DNA of 64,000 nt from Clostridium sp. 12(A) (lineage in GTDB: Bacteria; Bacillota; Clostridia; Lachnospirales; Lachnospiraceae): positions 744,001 to 808,000 of the forward strand of contig JAGI01000002.1 of assembly GCA_000526575.1 (NCBI GenBank), in the 5' to 3' direction. Made by a program: the position numbers and the translations under genes. The notes below the pieces were generated by a model. The model saw only the letters and a program-made list of their open reading frames with translations, did not search any database and had not been told where the DNA came from. This document shows positions 55,183-63,590 of the stretch, piece by piece (position 1 is the first letter of the stretch; each line of letters opens with the position of its first letter).

Positions 55183-55296
55183 AAAGTGAAATTAAATTAT
55201 TACCCGTCTATCACATTTCTATAGTTCATTTAACGTATCTTTTATGAATTTTTCTTATTAGATTCATTTTGTGCTTAGTATACAAACAAAAATGAG

Positions 55297-55355
55297 AAAT
55301 GATAGGAATAAGCCTTTTTAAAATAAAGGGCTTATTTCTAATGTCATTATTTTTT
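55297..55355 (+). terminator. Terminator after the histidine kinase gene
   Basis: AATAAGCC (55307-55314) pairs with GGCTTATT (55329-55336), extended outward by an imperfect AATGATA/TGTCATT, then TTTTTT at 55350-55355. It separates the regulatory genes from the precursor transcript. Confidence 0.8.
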
Positions 55356-55399
55356 AACTTTAATTTAAAGTAGCCATTACATAATATCCCGGAAATATA

Positions 55400-55570
55400 T
55401 CAAATATCCCAAAATATTGATTGCATTTCAAATATCTTTTATATTATATAATGATAATAATTCGTCAATGCTTCGCGACAGTATATGATAGAGCATAATC
55501 AAAACTCAGCTTATTATCCATTTAGATTGCAAAATATTGATATTAAACATTTATTTCAGATGTTTAATAT
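55400..55570 (+). promoter_or_regulatory. Control region of the precursor peptide genes
   Basis: Candidate promoter TTGATT (55417-55422), 17 bases, TATATT (55440-55445). Exact direct repeats flank it: CAAAATATTGAT at 55410-55421 and 55530-55541, and TCAAATATC at 55400-55408 and 55428-55436. In the leader a perfect 11-bp hairpin ATATTAAACAT (55540-55550) / ATGTTTAATAT (55560-55570) stands 33 bases before the first precursor. The rest of the 55183-55603 gap holds no gene. The repeats are candidate regulator sites; none matches a classic LytTR box. Confidence 0.5.
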
Positions 55571-55603
55571 AAACAACATTTATTATTGAAAGGTGGTGGA
55601 AAT

Positions 55604-55762
55604 ATGAACAAAAATCAAGTACAAACAAATGTAAAGCAAGGTTTTATCATTCCTGAGGATCGCCGTGTTCGTCTTCAGGTCAACAGTAAAAGCAGTACCA
55701 ACTGTAACCGTCCTGGTGGATTCTTATGGGGAGGTAATGGTCAGAGCCAATGTACCTGTTAA
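55604..55762 (+). CDS. RiPP precursor peptide 1 (52 residues, three Cys)
   Basis: A 52-residue peptide starting MNKNQVQTNVKQGF after a GAAAGGTGGTGG ribosome site. The N-terminal half is charged and leader-like (IPEDRRVRLQV); the C-terminal half is rich in Ser, Asn, Gly and Cys (NSKSSTNCNRPGGFLWGG, then GNGQSQCTC), with C34, C50 and C52. It shares 43 of 52 residues with the second peptide; residues 24-43 are identical. Position before a radical SAM/SPASM enzyme, protease and exporter makes it the likely substrate. I do not recognise the peptide family; thioether or other radical crosslinks are inferred. Confidence 0.88.
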   Translation: MNKNQVQTNVKQGFIIPEDRRVRLQVNSKSSTNCNRPGGFLWGGNGQSQCTC

Positions 55763-55825
55763 TTATTATTTGATTGGCCCAACAGGAAAGATATTGTTAA
55801 ATCAGCTGTGACTTTGCTATGGCAA

Positions 55826-55854
55826 TTGACGCATAATCTCAGCTTGTGTACAAA
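55826..55854 (+). promoter_or_regulatory. Possible promoter of the second precursor gene
   Basis: TTGACG (55826-55831), a 17-base spacer, TACAAA (55849-55854). The -10 is weak (four of six), so this is tentative; it would give the second peptide its own transcript start. Confidence 0.35.
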
Positions 55855-55950
55855 GGAAGATACATGTGTTATCAGAATATAGAAAACTGTGAATCTGATT
55901 GAATGAGAACATATATACATACTATTTAACTTTGAAAGGGTGGTGTGAAT

Positions 55951-56109
55951 ATGAACAAAAACCATGAGCAATCTAATGTTAAACAAGGTTTTACCATTCC
56001 TGAGGACAACCGTGTTAAGCTTCAGGTCAACAGTAAAAGCAGCACCAATTGCAACCGTCCCGGCGGCTTCTTGTGGGGGTCCAATGGTAAAAGCAATTGT
56101 ACCTGTTAA
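55951..56109 (+). CDS. RiPP precursor peptide 2 (52 residues, three Cys)
   Basis: A second 52-residue peptide starting MNKNHEQSNVKQGFT after GAAAGGGTGGTGTG. It differs from peptide 1 at nine positions: 5, 6, 8, 15, 20 and 23 in the leader-like half, and 44 (Gly to Ser), 47 (Gln to Lys) and 49 (Gln to Asn) near the C-terminus. C34, C50, C52 and the RPGGFLWG motif are kept. The pair probably arose by tandem duplication, and the third-region changes may give two related products. Two hairpins follow before the radical SAM gene. Confidence 0.88.
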   Translation: MNKNHEQSNVKQGFTIPEDNRVKLQVNSKSSTNCNRPGGFLWGSNGKSNCTC

Positions 56110-56110
56110 T

Positions 56111-56190
56111 AATTCCTGAGGCATTTAACAGGAATTAGATTACTTATATCGCTGCGGCTATGTTTTGATACTCAATGCATTGGCCGCAGC
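56111..56190 (+). terminator. Two stem-loops between precursor 2 and the radical SAM gene
   Basis: AATTCCTG (56111-56118) / CAGGAATT (56129-56136) and GCTGCGGC (56151-56158) / GCCGCAGC (56183-56190). Neither is followed by a long T-run. They probably act as partial terminators or mRNA processing/stabilising structures that keep precursor RNA more abundant than enzyme RNA. Confidence 0.55.
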
Positions 56191-56213
56191 TTGCTGTAGA
56201 AAGGAAACTATAT

Positions 56214-57551
56214 ATGTTATTAGAATATAATAATCAAATTCATTTTACCAGTAGATACAGTTCTATAAAAATTGATCATTTTAATTTGGTTCTTTTTCCT
56301 GAATTCAAGAATTATTTTGTTACGGATGATGAAGGAATGGATTGCTTTCAAAAGCTATATGACGGTATGAGTATTGGTGAAGCCTTTGAACATTACAGCA
56401 GCCAATTCATTGATTGTACGGAAGAAGAAATTCGTCAGAAATATCAAAAACTTCTTGGTGATATTGTACATGCCAATAAACATACTGAGCCCTTTGACAC
56501 TGCTGATGAAATCCTTGATATTAAATTTGATATGACATATAAATGCAACGCAGAGTGCGTTCATTGTTTTGCTACTGATTTCCCTGATATGACGAGCGCA
56601 GATACCAATACATTCTGCAGGGTTTTTGATGAGCTTCTCAATATTTTCCCGCATAAGCCTAAGGTGGCAATATCCGGTGGCGAACCGCTGTTAAATGCAG
56701 AATTATTAACGGATTTTGTCCGTTATATTAAGCCTAATACAGCAGGAATAACTCTTTTAACAAATGGATTTTTATTCAGTGACTGGATTGATAAAGATGA
56801 GGCTAAAATCAACTTTTTATTGGAAAATGTAAATGATTTTCAGATTAGTCTTGATGGCTTTACAGAAGAAATTTTTGATAAAGTTCGAGGTAAGGGCAAT
56901 TTTAAAAAGGTTATGAACACTTTGTATTATCTCAATAAAAAGGGAATCAGCCTTAATATGCATACCACAGTTACAAGGATTAATGAAAAAGACATAAGGG
57001 AGAACTTCATTCCCTTTTTAATCGAAAACCGCTCCTTAATAAATAATAGAAATCATTTTTCTTTTTCCATCGCCAGAGCTGTTGGCAGAGGAAAGGATCT
57101 GGCTGAACAGGGCCTTATCTGTAGTTACACGGATTTTGAAAAACTATTATTTGACGTACATACCCAGCTTATTAAAAATCATCTCTGTGATTCTGCGCCT
57201 ATGCCTATTACCTTCCGGGAAATATGCGGAATCGGAAAGCAGATAACCGTATCACCTGATGGCAGCTGCTATTTGTGCGGAATACCTACCTCAGAAATTC
57301 TTGGAAATGTTCTCACAGACGGGCATGAGGTAATCAAAAAGCGGACATTAAATACCAGAAATCTCTACCACCTGGACAAGTTTGAATTCTGTAAGGGCTG
57401 CGATGTCAGTGGTCTATGTATGGGAGGGTGCCGTGTTTATAACAAAACATTAAAAGGGGATTATTGTGCTCCTGCCTGTAACGATGATTATAAGGAATCC
57501 ATATATCGGATGCTAATAAGAGAATACGAAATAGGCATGGTCAATATATGA
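56214..57551 (+). CDS. Radical SAM/SPASM peptide maturase with PqqD-like N-terminal region
   Basis: A 445-residue enzyme. Residues about 20-90 look like a PqqD-type recognition element (LFPEFKNYFVTDDEG, an acidic helix) for binding a precursor leader. The radical SAM cluster is C111/C115/C118 (CNAECVHC), with SGGEP at 154-158. A SPASM domain holds nine Cys (C338, C352, C355, C393, C396, C402, C406, C418, C422), enough for two auxiliary 4Fe-4S clusters. Such enzymes form thioether or carbon-carbon crosslinks in RiPPs. ATG 56214 is well spaced from AAAGGAAA. It overlaps the next gene by four bases. Confidence 0.92.
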   Translation: MLLEYNNQIHFTSRYSSIKIDHFNLVLFPEFKNYFVTDDEGMDCFQKLYDGMSIGEAFEHYSSQFIDCTEEEIRQKYQKLLGDIVHANKHTEPFDTADEILDIKFDMTYKCNAECVHCFATDFPDMTSADTNTFCRVFDELLNIFPHKPKVAISGGEPLLNAELLTDFVRYIKPNTAGITLLTNGFLFSDWIDKDEAKINFLLENVNDFQISLDGFTEEIFDKVRGKGNFKKVMNTLYYLNKKGISLNMHTTVTRINEKDIRENFIPFLIENRSLINNRNHFSFSIARAVGRGKDLAEQGLICSYTDFEKLLFDVHTQLIKNHLCDSAPMPITFREICGIGKQITVSPDGSCYLCGIPTSEILGNVLTDGHEVIKKRTLNTRNLYHLDKFEFCKGCDVSGLCMGGCRVYNKTLKGDYCAPACNDDYKESIYRMLIREYEIGMVNI

Positions 57552-59047
57552 TAACCATATCGAAGCAATCTGAAAATATGCGTGTGGAGATTATGGAGTT
57601 TGATCGGGATGAATTTATCTTATGGAATGAGCAAACCAAATCTATTTATTATTTCATGCGCCGGCATCTTGACAATCATAACCAGACATTTAATTTATTC
57701 AGCAGATTATTTCGTAAAAACTCTTTACTTGCAGTATTGCTTATAGATGACAAAATAGAAGGACTGATTACATGGAAGAGAGTGAAACGGGCTGGTGACT
57801 GGCTGGTACATATTGATATTCTGATTATTTCAGATGAATTTCGGGGAAGCAAAAGGATGTTTTTCTTTATTGAACAGGCTTTTTTATATTTAAATTCCTG
57901 CTTTGAAACTCCAGACCAAGAAATTTTACTTATAGCGGAGACTAGATACAATTCTGTTTATAAGTATATTGATAAATTTTTCACTATATTGCCTGCGCCT
58001 GGATCTAATAGGGATTCCCAGACAGATCGTGATAAGTTAATTCATTTATTTTATCAGGACTTTGTCGAACATTATTTGCAGGGAATGTATTACAATGGGG
58101 ATACCCATACCATTCGTCTGAAAGGAGTAGAACCAGCGGATACAGATATCTATTCCGAGTTTGACTGTCTTGGTAAATTAAATATTACATTAGATGAATA
58201 CAGTGTAATATTCTGCCGAATTACCAAGGAACAGATCAATAAAATCAAAAGGTTTCATGAAGTAGAAGTTTGCAGTAAAGCAGAACTCTTAAAAAATTGT
58301 CTTCTTCTGAATCAGGTCAATAAGGATGGCCCGGGAAGAAATAAACAAACGAAAGTGGCTATTATAGATACTGGAATAAGTCAGAATAGAAAAGTAAATC
58401 TTATAGGTGGAGTTCATGTTTTTTATGAAAATGGGAGTGTAAAAACAGATAATGATTTTTATTCCAATGAAGAACATGGAAACCTGGCAGTAAGAATCAT
58501 AGAAAGCATATATCCTGATGCGGAATTTTTTATTGTAAGAGCTCTCTCAGGCAGAGACTGCAGATGTGAAAATATGATTAAAGGCATATATTTAGCAGCT
58601 GATTCTGGTGCAAATGTTATTTCCATTGGCGGTGCAACCTTATCACAGGATTTTAAAGATGATTTGCAGAATGCGTGTGACTATGCGGTATCAAAAGGTT
58701 GTATTATCATAGCTCCCCGGGATATTGAAACGACAAAGGAATGCTATCCATTTTCTTTTTCTAATGTTTTAGGTATCGGAATTACTTCTATTTATAATAT
58801 GATATTATTGGACAGAACTTTTAATATAGTAAAGGCAACTCCAGAATGGATTGATTATGATGATGATTCTGACAGGTTGATAGGAAATGTTTCTCTTGGT
58901 TCCAGCGTTGCAAACTATATTATTACAGCCTTGGTCGCAAAGCTGTGGAAGACTTATTCCTTAACTGGTTATGAGGATCTATGGAATCAACTGGAGAAAA
59001 TCGGAATGCCAGCGGAAGAAATTGAACATTATTTATTTGATGAGTGA
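57548..59047 (+). CDS. GNAT-like domain fused to an S8 subtilase, cytoplasmic
   Basis: A 499-residue protein with no signal peptide. Residues about 60-150 look like a GNAT acyltransferase fold (LLIDDKIEGLITW, HIDILIISDEFRGSKRMFFF). Residues about 265-470 form a subtilase: D274 in AIIDTGIS, H310 in EEHGNLAVRI, and Ser453 in LGSSVANYI. Where subtilisin has the oxyanion Asn (AAGN), this has APRD, so Asp392 probably takes its place. Position directly after the maturase, with overlapping ATGA, suggests it removes the precursor leader in the cytoplasm. The GNAT-like role is unknown, and could be structural. Confidence 0.82.
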   Translation: MITISKQSENMRVEIMEFDRDEFILWNEQTKSIYYFMRRHLDNHNQTFNLFSRLFRKNSLLAVLLIDDKIEGLITWKRVKRAGDWLVHIDILIISDEFRGSKRMFFFIEQAFLYLNSCFETPDQEILLIAETRYNSVYKYIDKFFTILPAPGSNRDSQTDRDKLIHLFYQDFVEHYLQGMYYNGDTHTIRLKGVEPADTDIYSEFDCLGKLNITLDEYSVIFCRITKEQINKIKRFHEVEVCSKAELLKNCLLLNQVNKDGPGRNKQTKVAIIDTGISQNRKVNLIGGVHVFYENGSVKTDNDFYSNEEHGNLAVRIIESIYPDAEFFIVRALSGRDCRCENMIKGIYLAADSGANVISIGGATLSQDFKDDLQNACDYAVSKGCIIIAPRDIETTKECYPFSFSNVLGIGITSIYNMILLDRTFNIVKATPEWIDYDDDSDRLIGNVSLGSSVANYIITALVAKLWKTYSLTGYEDLWNQLEKIGMPAEEIEHYLFDE

Positions 59048-59086
59048 CGAGCTTATCAGAGGCAGGTTTATACAAGGAGGTAGCAG

Positions 59087-60847
59087 TTGAAAGAATATTG
59101 GATCAGATTTAGGGAAGGCGTTATGGCAATTAAGAGTATCAGATACTTCTTACCATCCAGAAAACTTGTCATATTCGCCATCCTTGCTGCCTTGTTTGAA
59201 ATTGTGGCTACTGTTGTAACACCAGTAGCTGTCATGGATATAATTGACAACCCTCTTATGGAAGTTCATTTGAGCATATTCAAGTATTTGCCTGTTCTTA
59301 CGATCTTATTTATAAAACTGCTTATCTCATCTTTTCACTATCTCATGCTTTCCAATCTGGCCGCGGGTCTGTTAAAAAATCTGCGGCTTAAAATCTGGGA
59401 AAAAATATTACGGCTTCCGATTTCCTTTTATGATTCTGTCAGCAATGGTGAAACCATGAGCCGGTTAACGAATGATGCTATAGTTATTAAAGATTTTTTT
59501 ACTACTGAGACATTTTCCGTTATTTCAGGAAGCATTTACCTTGTGATTATTGGAGCAATTATTTTTATTATTGATTGGAAGATATCATTGTTAATTATTT
59601 TCGCAATTCCTGCGACGCTTTTATTGATTTCCTTTATTGCCCGACGAGAATATGATATATCTCAATCCATACAAAGAGAAACGGAAGAATTTCAGAATAG
59701 GATTAATCAGGTTCTCTATGAAATCAGAACGATTAAATCCAGCCAGGCAGAGGAGTATGAAAGTATTCAGGGCCAAAAAATTATCAGAAATTTATTCCGC
59801 CTCAGCAGTATGGAGAACAAAATATTTGCCTTGATTCAGCCTTGCGCAAACATCTTACTTATGCTATTGTTCTTGGTTATCTTTGGGTACTGCAGTATTA
59901 GAGTTTCTCAAGGAAGCTTATCAGCCGGTCAGTTTGTGGCTGTCATATTCTATCTTTTTGAATTGACTGGCCCAGTCACTATCTTTGGAAGCTTCTCTGC
60001 AAAGCTTCTTAAATTTATTGTATCAGCCGGAAGGATTAACCAGCTTTTTGCAGAGGAAGAAGAACCTGGGATTTCAGGAAAACTGTCAGCAAGCCTTTTA
60101 CCGCCTCAGGATATAGAAGTGCAGGGTTTGAACTTTGGGTATCAAAATAACAGAATGATACTTCAATCTGTTGATTTTAGGATTCAAAAAGGATCAGTTA
60201 CTGCAATTATTGGTGAAAGTGGTGTGGGAAAGACTACTTTTTTTCTTTTATTAGAAAGGTTTTATCTTCCCTCCTCCGGGAATATCTGTTATGGGGGTGT
60301 GCCTATTCAGGACTATGATCTTTATGAGTGGAGAAATAAGATCGCATATGTCTCTCAAGAGGCCCCATTAATGCAAGGGACTATTCATGATAATCTAACT
60401 TATGGAATTGAAGACTATGACAATGAAGAGCTTACAAAAGCCTTATTGGATGTTGGATTGCTTGAATTTATCGAAAAGCTTCCAAAAGGAATACATACAA
60501 AAGTAGGGGAACGGGGAACAAACCTGTCAGGAGGACAGCGGCAAAGAATTGTAATAGCCAGGGCGCTCATAAGAAAACCAGAAATCCTTCTCTTAGACGA
60601 GGCCACATCCCATCTTGACAGTACTTCCGAATACCTGGTTCAGAACTCTTTAAACAAGCTGATGAAAGGACGAACAACAATAATAATCGCTCACCGTTTA
60701 TCAACTATTGAAAACTCAGACCAAATCATTATTTTAAAGGATGGAAAAACCGCTGGAATCGGATACCATAGAGAGCTAATGGAGAATAATAGATTATACC
60801 GCTCTTTAGTGTCAAAACAGCAAATTTATGAAAGTCCATTTGCTTAA
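59087..60847 (+). CDS. ABC exporter (fused permease-ATPase) of the peptide cluster
   Basis: A 586-residue half-transporter. The N-terminal membrane domain has about six segments (residues about 25-310). The C-terminal ATPase carries Walker A GESGVGKTT, signature LSGGQRQR, Walker B LLLDEATS and switch His in IIAHRLST. There is no N-terminal C39 peptidase domain, so cleavage must be done elsewhere, consistent with the neighbouring subtilase. TTG 59087 follows AAGGAGGTAGCAG. It is the last gene of the peptide operon and most likely exports the mature peptides. Confidence 0.92.
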   Translation: MKEYWIRFREGVMAIKSIRYFLPSRKLVIFAILAALFEIVATVVTPVAVMDIIDNPLMEVHLSIFKYLPVLTILFIKLLISSFHYLMLSNLAAGLLKNLRLKIWEKILRLPISFYDSVSNGETMSRLTNDAIVIKDFFTTETFSVISGSIYLVIIGAIIFIIDWKISLLIIFAIPATLLLISFIARREYDISQSIQRETEEFQNRINQVLYEIRTIKSSQAEEYESIQGQKIIRNLFRLSSMENKIFALIQPCANILLMLLFLVIFGYCSIRVSQGSLSAGQFVAVIFYLFELTGPVTIFGSFSAKLLKFIVSAGRINQLFAEEEEPGISGKLSASLLPPQDIEVQGLNFGYQNNRMILQSVDFRIQKGSVTAIIGESGVGKTTFFLLLERFYLPSSGNICYGGVPIQDYDLYEWRNKIAYVSQEAPLMQGTIHDNLTYGIEDYDNEELTKALLDVGLLEFIEKLPKGIHTKVGERGTNLSGGQRQRIVIARALIRKPEILLLDEATSHLDSTSEYLVQNSLNKLMKGRTTIIIAHRLSTIENSDQIIILKDGKTAGIGYHRELMENNRLYRSLVSKQQIYESPFA

Positions 60848-61030
60848 TTGCCAATTTTTAAATCATGTTGCCTAATGCAGAAAAATCCTATATAATTATG
60901 CGTAGTGTTGAATGCTATTTATGGAAGCAAATGGCTATCAGAGAATGCATTGCATAAATCACCTTCAATATTTTATGCAACACAATCAATTATAAAATGT
61001 GATTGATTCACATGTAAAAAAGGAATAGGC
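60848..61030. other. Intergenic end of the peptide island
   Basis: A 183-base AT-rich gap between the exporter gene and the housekeeping radical SAM gene. Repeated TGCATTGCATAAAT-like and ATGCAACACAATCAATT segments are seen, but no clear terminator or promoter. It marks the right boundary of the AT-rich region. Confidence 0.4.
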
Positions 61031-62896
61031 ATGAGAAAATTAGCTTTAAGTGATGAAATTTTAATGAAAATTGAAAAACCTGCCCGTTATATCGGTAACG
61101 AGGTAAATATGGCCAGGAAGGATCCGAACGAAGTGGATATCCGCTTTGCCATGTGTTTCCCCGACGTATATGAGATTGGTATGTCCCATCTTGGAATGCA
61201 GATTTTATACGATATGTTTAACCGCAGAGATGATATTTACTGTGAACGCATCTATTCTCCATGGACCGATTTGGACAAGATTATGAGGGAAGAAAACATC
61301 CCTCTTTTTGCGCTGGAATCACAGGACCCTATTAAAGAATTTGACTTTATCGGAATCACCTTGCAATATGAGATGTGCTATACTAATATCTTGCAGATTC
61401 TCGACTTAGGCAAGATTCCGTTCCATGCCGAGGACAGGACAGAGGAAGACCCTATCCTGATCGGTGGTGGACCATGCGCTTATAATCCAGAGCCTCTGGC
61501 TCCATTCTTTGATTTGTTTTATATCGGAGAAGGAGAAACGGTCTACTTTGAATTAATGGACCGCTATAAGGAAAATAAGAAAAATGGCGGAACCCGTAAG
61601 GAATTCCTTCAGATGGCTGCAGAAATCGAAGGAATTTACGTTCCTGCCTTTTATGATGTTACTTATAAAGAAGACGGAACCATCGAAAGCATGAAACCCA
61701 ACAATCCTCATGCAAAGGAAATGGTGACCAAGCAGATCGTCACCAACATGGATGATGCTTATTTTATTGAAAAGCCTGTGGTACCATTTATCAAAGCCAC
61801 CCAGGACCGGGTTGTTTTAGAGATACAAAGAGGCTGTATTCGTGGATGCCGTTTCTGCCAGGCCGGCAATGTATACCGTCCTTCCAGAGAACACAGTCTT
61901 GATTATTTGAAAGATTACGCCCATAAGCTTTTAAAAAGCACCGGACATGAAGAGATATCCTTAAGCTCTTTAAGCTCCAGTGATTATTCTCAGTTAGAAG
62001 GAATCGTGAATTTTCTGATTGATGAATTTAAGGGAAAAGGGGTAAATATTTCCCTTCCATCCCTTCGTATTGATGCATTCTCCCTGGATGTAATGAGTAA
62101 AGTTCAGGATATTAAAAAGAGCAGTCTGACCTTTGCACCGGAAGCAGGTTCCCAGAGGCTTCGTGATGTTATTAACAAAGGACTTTCAGAGGAAATCATA
62201 TTAAAGGGAGCCAGTGACGCATTCCGCGGAGGCTGGAACCGGGTCAAGCTTTATTTTATGCTTGGTCTGCCAACAGAGACGGTAGAGGACATGGAAGGAA
62301 TTGCGGAGCTTTCTGAAAAGGTTGCAGAAGCTTATTACGAGATTCCAAAAGATCAGCGAAACGGAAAAGTACAGGTCGTGGCAAGCTCCTCCTTTTTTGT
62401 TCCAAAGCCATTTACCCCATTCCAATGGGCAAAAATGTGCACCAAGGAAGAGTTTTTAGAGAGAGCTTACATCGTGAAAGACAAATTCCGTGAAATGTTG
62501 AACCGAAAGAGCTTAAAATACAATTACCATGAGGCAGATTTAACCGTTTTAGAAGGCGTGCTTGCAAGAGGCGATAGAAAGATATCGGCTCTCATTGAGG
62601 AGGTCTACAAAAACGGGGCAATTTATGATTCCTGGTCAGAGCATTTTAAAAATGATATCTGGATGAAGGCATTTGAGACCTGTGGCATTGATCCTGACTT
62701 TTATACCATAAGAGAACGTGATCTTGATGAAGTATTTCCATGGGATTTTATTAATGCAGGCGTAACCAAAGAGTTTTTAAAGAGAGAGTGGCAGAATGCC
62801 ATCGGCGAAAAAGTAACTCCAAACTGCCGTCAGCAATGTACAGGCTGTGGAGCCATGAGTTTCAAAGGAGGAATCTGCTATGAAGGTAAGAATTAA
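61031..62896 (+). CDS. TIGR03960-family B12-binding-like radical SAM protein
   Basis: A 621-residue radical SAM protein. An N-terminal B12-binding-like region (FAMCFPDVYEIGMSHLGMQILYD) precedes the cluster motif QRGCIRGCRFCQAG near residue 277, then SLPSLRIDAFS and the C-terminal CTGCGAMSFKG. In Lachnospiraceae this is constantly followed by a DUF2344 protein and RNase G, as here. Its substrate is unknown; linkage to RNA metabolism is inferred. The next gene overlaps its 3' end by 17 bases. Confidence 0.93.
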   Translation: MRKLALSDEILMKIEKPARYIGNEVNMARKDPNEVDIRFAMCFPDVYEIGMSHLGMQILYDMFNRRDDIYCERIYSPWTDLDKIMREENIPLFALESQDPIKEFDFIGITLQYEMCYTNILQILDLGKIPFHAEDRTEEDPILIGGGPCAYNPEPLAPFFDLFYIGEGETVYFELMDRYKENKKNGGTRKEFLQMAAEIEGIYVPAFYDVTYKEDGTIESMKPNNPHAKEMVTKQIVTNMDDAYFIEKPVVPFIKATQDRVVLEIQRGCIRGCRFCQAGNVYRPSREHSLDYLKDYAHKLLKSTGHEEISLSSLSSSDYSQLEGIVNFLIDEFKGKGVNISLPSLRIDAFSLDVMSKVQDIKKSSLTFAPEAGSQRLRDVINKGLSEEIILKGASDAFRGGWNRVKLYFMLGLPTETVEDMEGIAELSEKVAEAYYEIPKDQRNGKVQVVASSSFFVPKPFTPFQWAKMCTKEEFLERAYIVKDKFREMLNRKSLKYNYHEADLTVLEGVLARGDRKISALIEEVYKNGAIYDSWSEHFKNDIWMKAFETCGIDPDFYTIRERDLDEVFPWDFINAGVTKEFLKREWQNAIGEKVTPNCRQQCTGCGAMSFKGGICYEGKN

Positions 62897-63590
62897 GTTT
62901 ATAAAGCACGGCCCAGTGAAATTCATCGGGCATTTGGATATTATGCGTTATTTCCAGAAAGCAATCAGAAGGGCAGAAATCGATATTAAATACAGTGAAG
63001 GCTTCAGTCCTCACCAGGTCATGTCATTTGCAGCGCCTTTAGGCGTAGGGCTTACAAGCAATGGAGAGTATATGGACATCGAAGTAAATTCCATGACAGA
63101 TACAAAGACCATGATGGATCAGTTAAATGCAGTGATGGTAGAGGGTATTTCAGTTACAGACTGCCACGTACTGGACGAACGTGCCAAAAATGCAATGTCA
63201 CTGGTTGCTGCAGCTGATTACACACTTACCTTCAGGGAAGGAAAGGAACCGGCTGATTTAGAAGGCTTCTTTCAGGGGCTTTCTGAATTTATGAAGCAAT
63301 CTGAGATCCTTATAACCAAGAAAACAAAAAAAGGGGAAAAGGAAGTAGATATTAAGGCTGGAATTTATGAGCTTTCTGTAGATGGAGAGCGTATTTTTAT
63401 GAAGGTATCTTCCGGTAGTGCAGATAATTTAAAGCCAGAGCTTGTTATGGAGGCCTATTATCAGTTCCTTGGCCTTACACTTCCTGAATTTGCATTTCAT
63501 ATTCAAAGAGAGGAAGTATACGGCAATACAGGAGACGATGAAAACCGGAACCTGGTGCCGCTTGGCCTGATGGGAGCAGCCTGTGAATAA
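62880..63590 (+). CDS. DUF2344 (TIGR03936) radical SAM-linked protein
   Basis: A 236-residue protein opening MKVRIKFIKHGPVKFIGHLDIMRYFQKAIRRAEI-like (shown in parts: KHGPVKFIGHLD, RYFQKAIRRAEI), typical of DUF2344. It always accompanies the TIGR03960 radical SAM protein, and in some organisms the two are fused. AAAGGAGG lies just upstream, within the end of the partner gene. Function unknown; partner in the same complex is likely. Confidence 0.93.
   Translation: MKVRIKFIKHGPVKFIGHLDIMRYFQKAIRRAEIDIKYSEGFSPHQVMSFAAPLGVGLTSNGEYMDIEVNSMTDTKTMMDQLNAVMVEGISVTDCHVLDERAKNAMSLVAAADYTLTFREGKEPADLEGFFQGLSEFMKQSEILITKKTKKGEKEVDIKAGIYELSVDGERIFMKVSSGSADNLKPELVMEAYYQFLGLTLPEFAFHIQREEVYGNTGDDENRNLVPLGLMGAACE

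Noticed and set aside
55604-56109. Lanthipeptide or Clo7bot-type precursor assignment
   Set aside because: There is no LanB/LanM-type dehydratase or cyclase in the cluster, and the peptides lack the Cys-dense pattern of the Clo7bot family as I remember it. A radical SAM product is the better fit, and the family is left unnamed.
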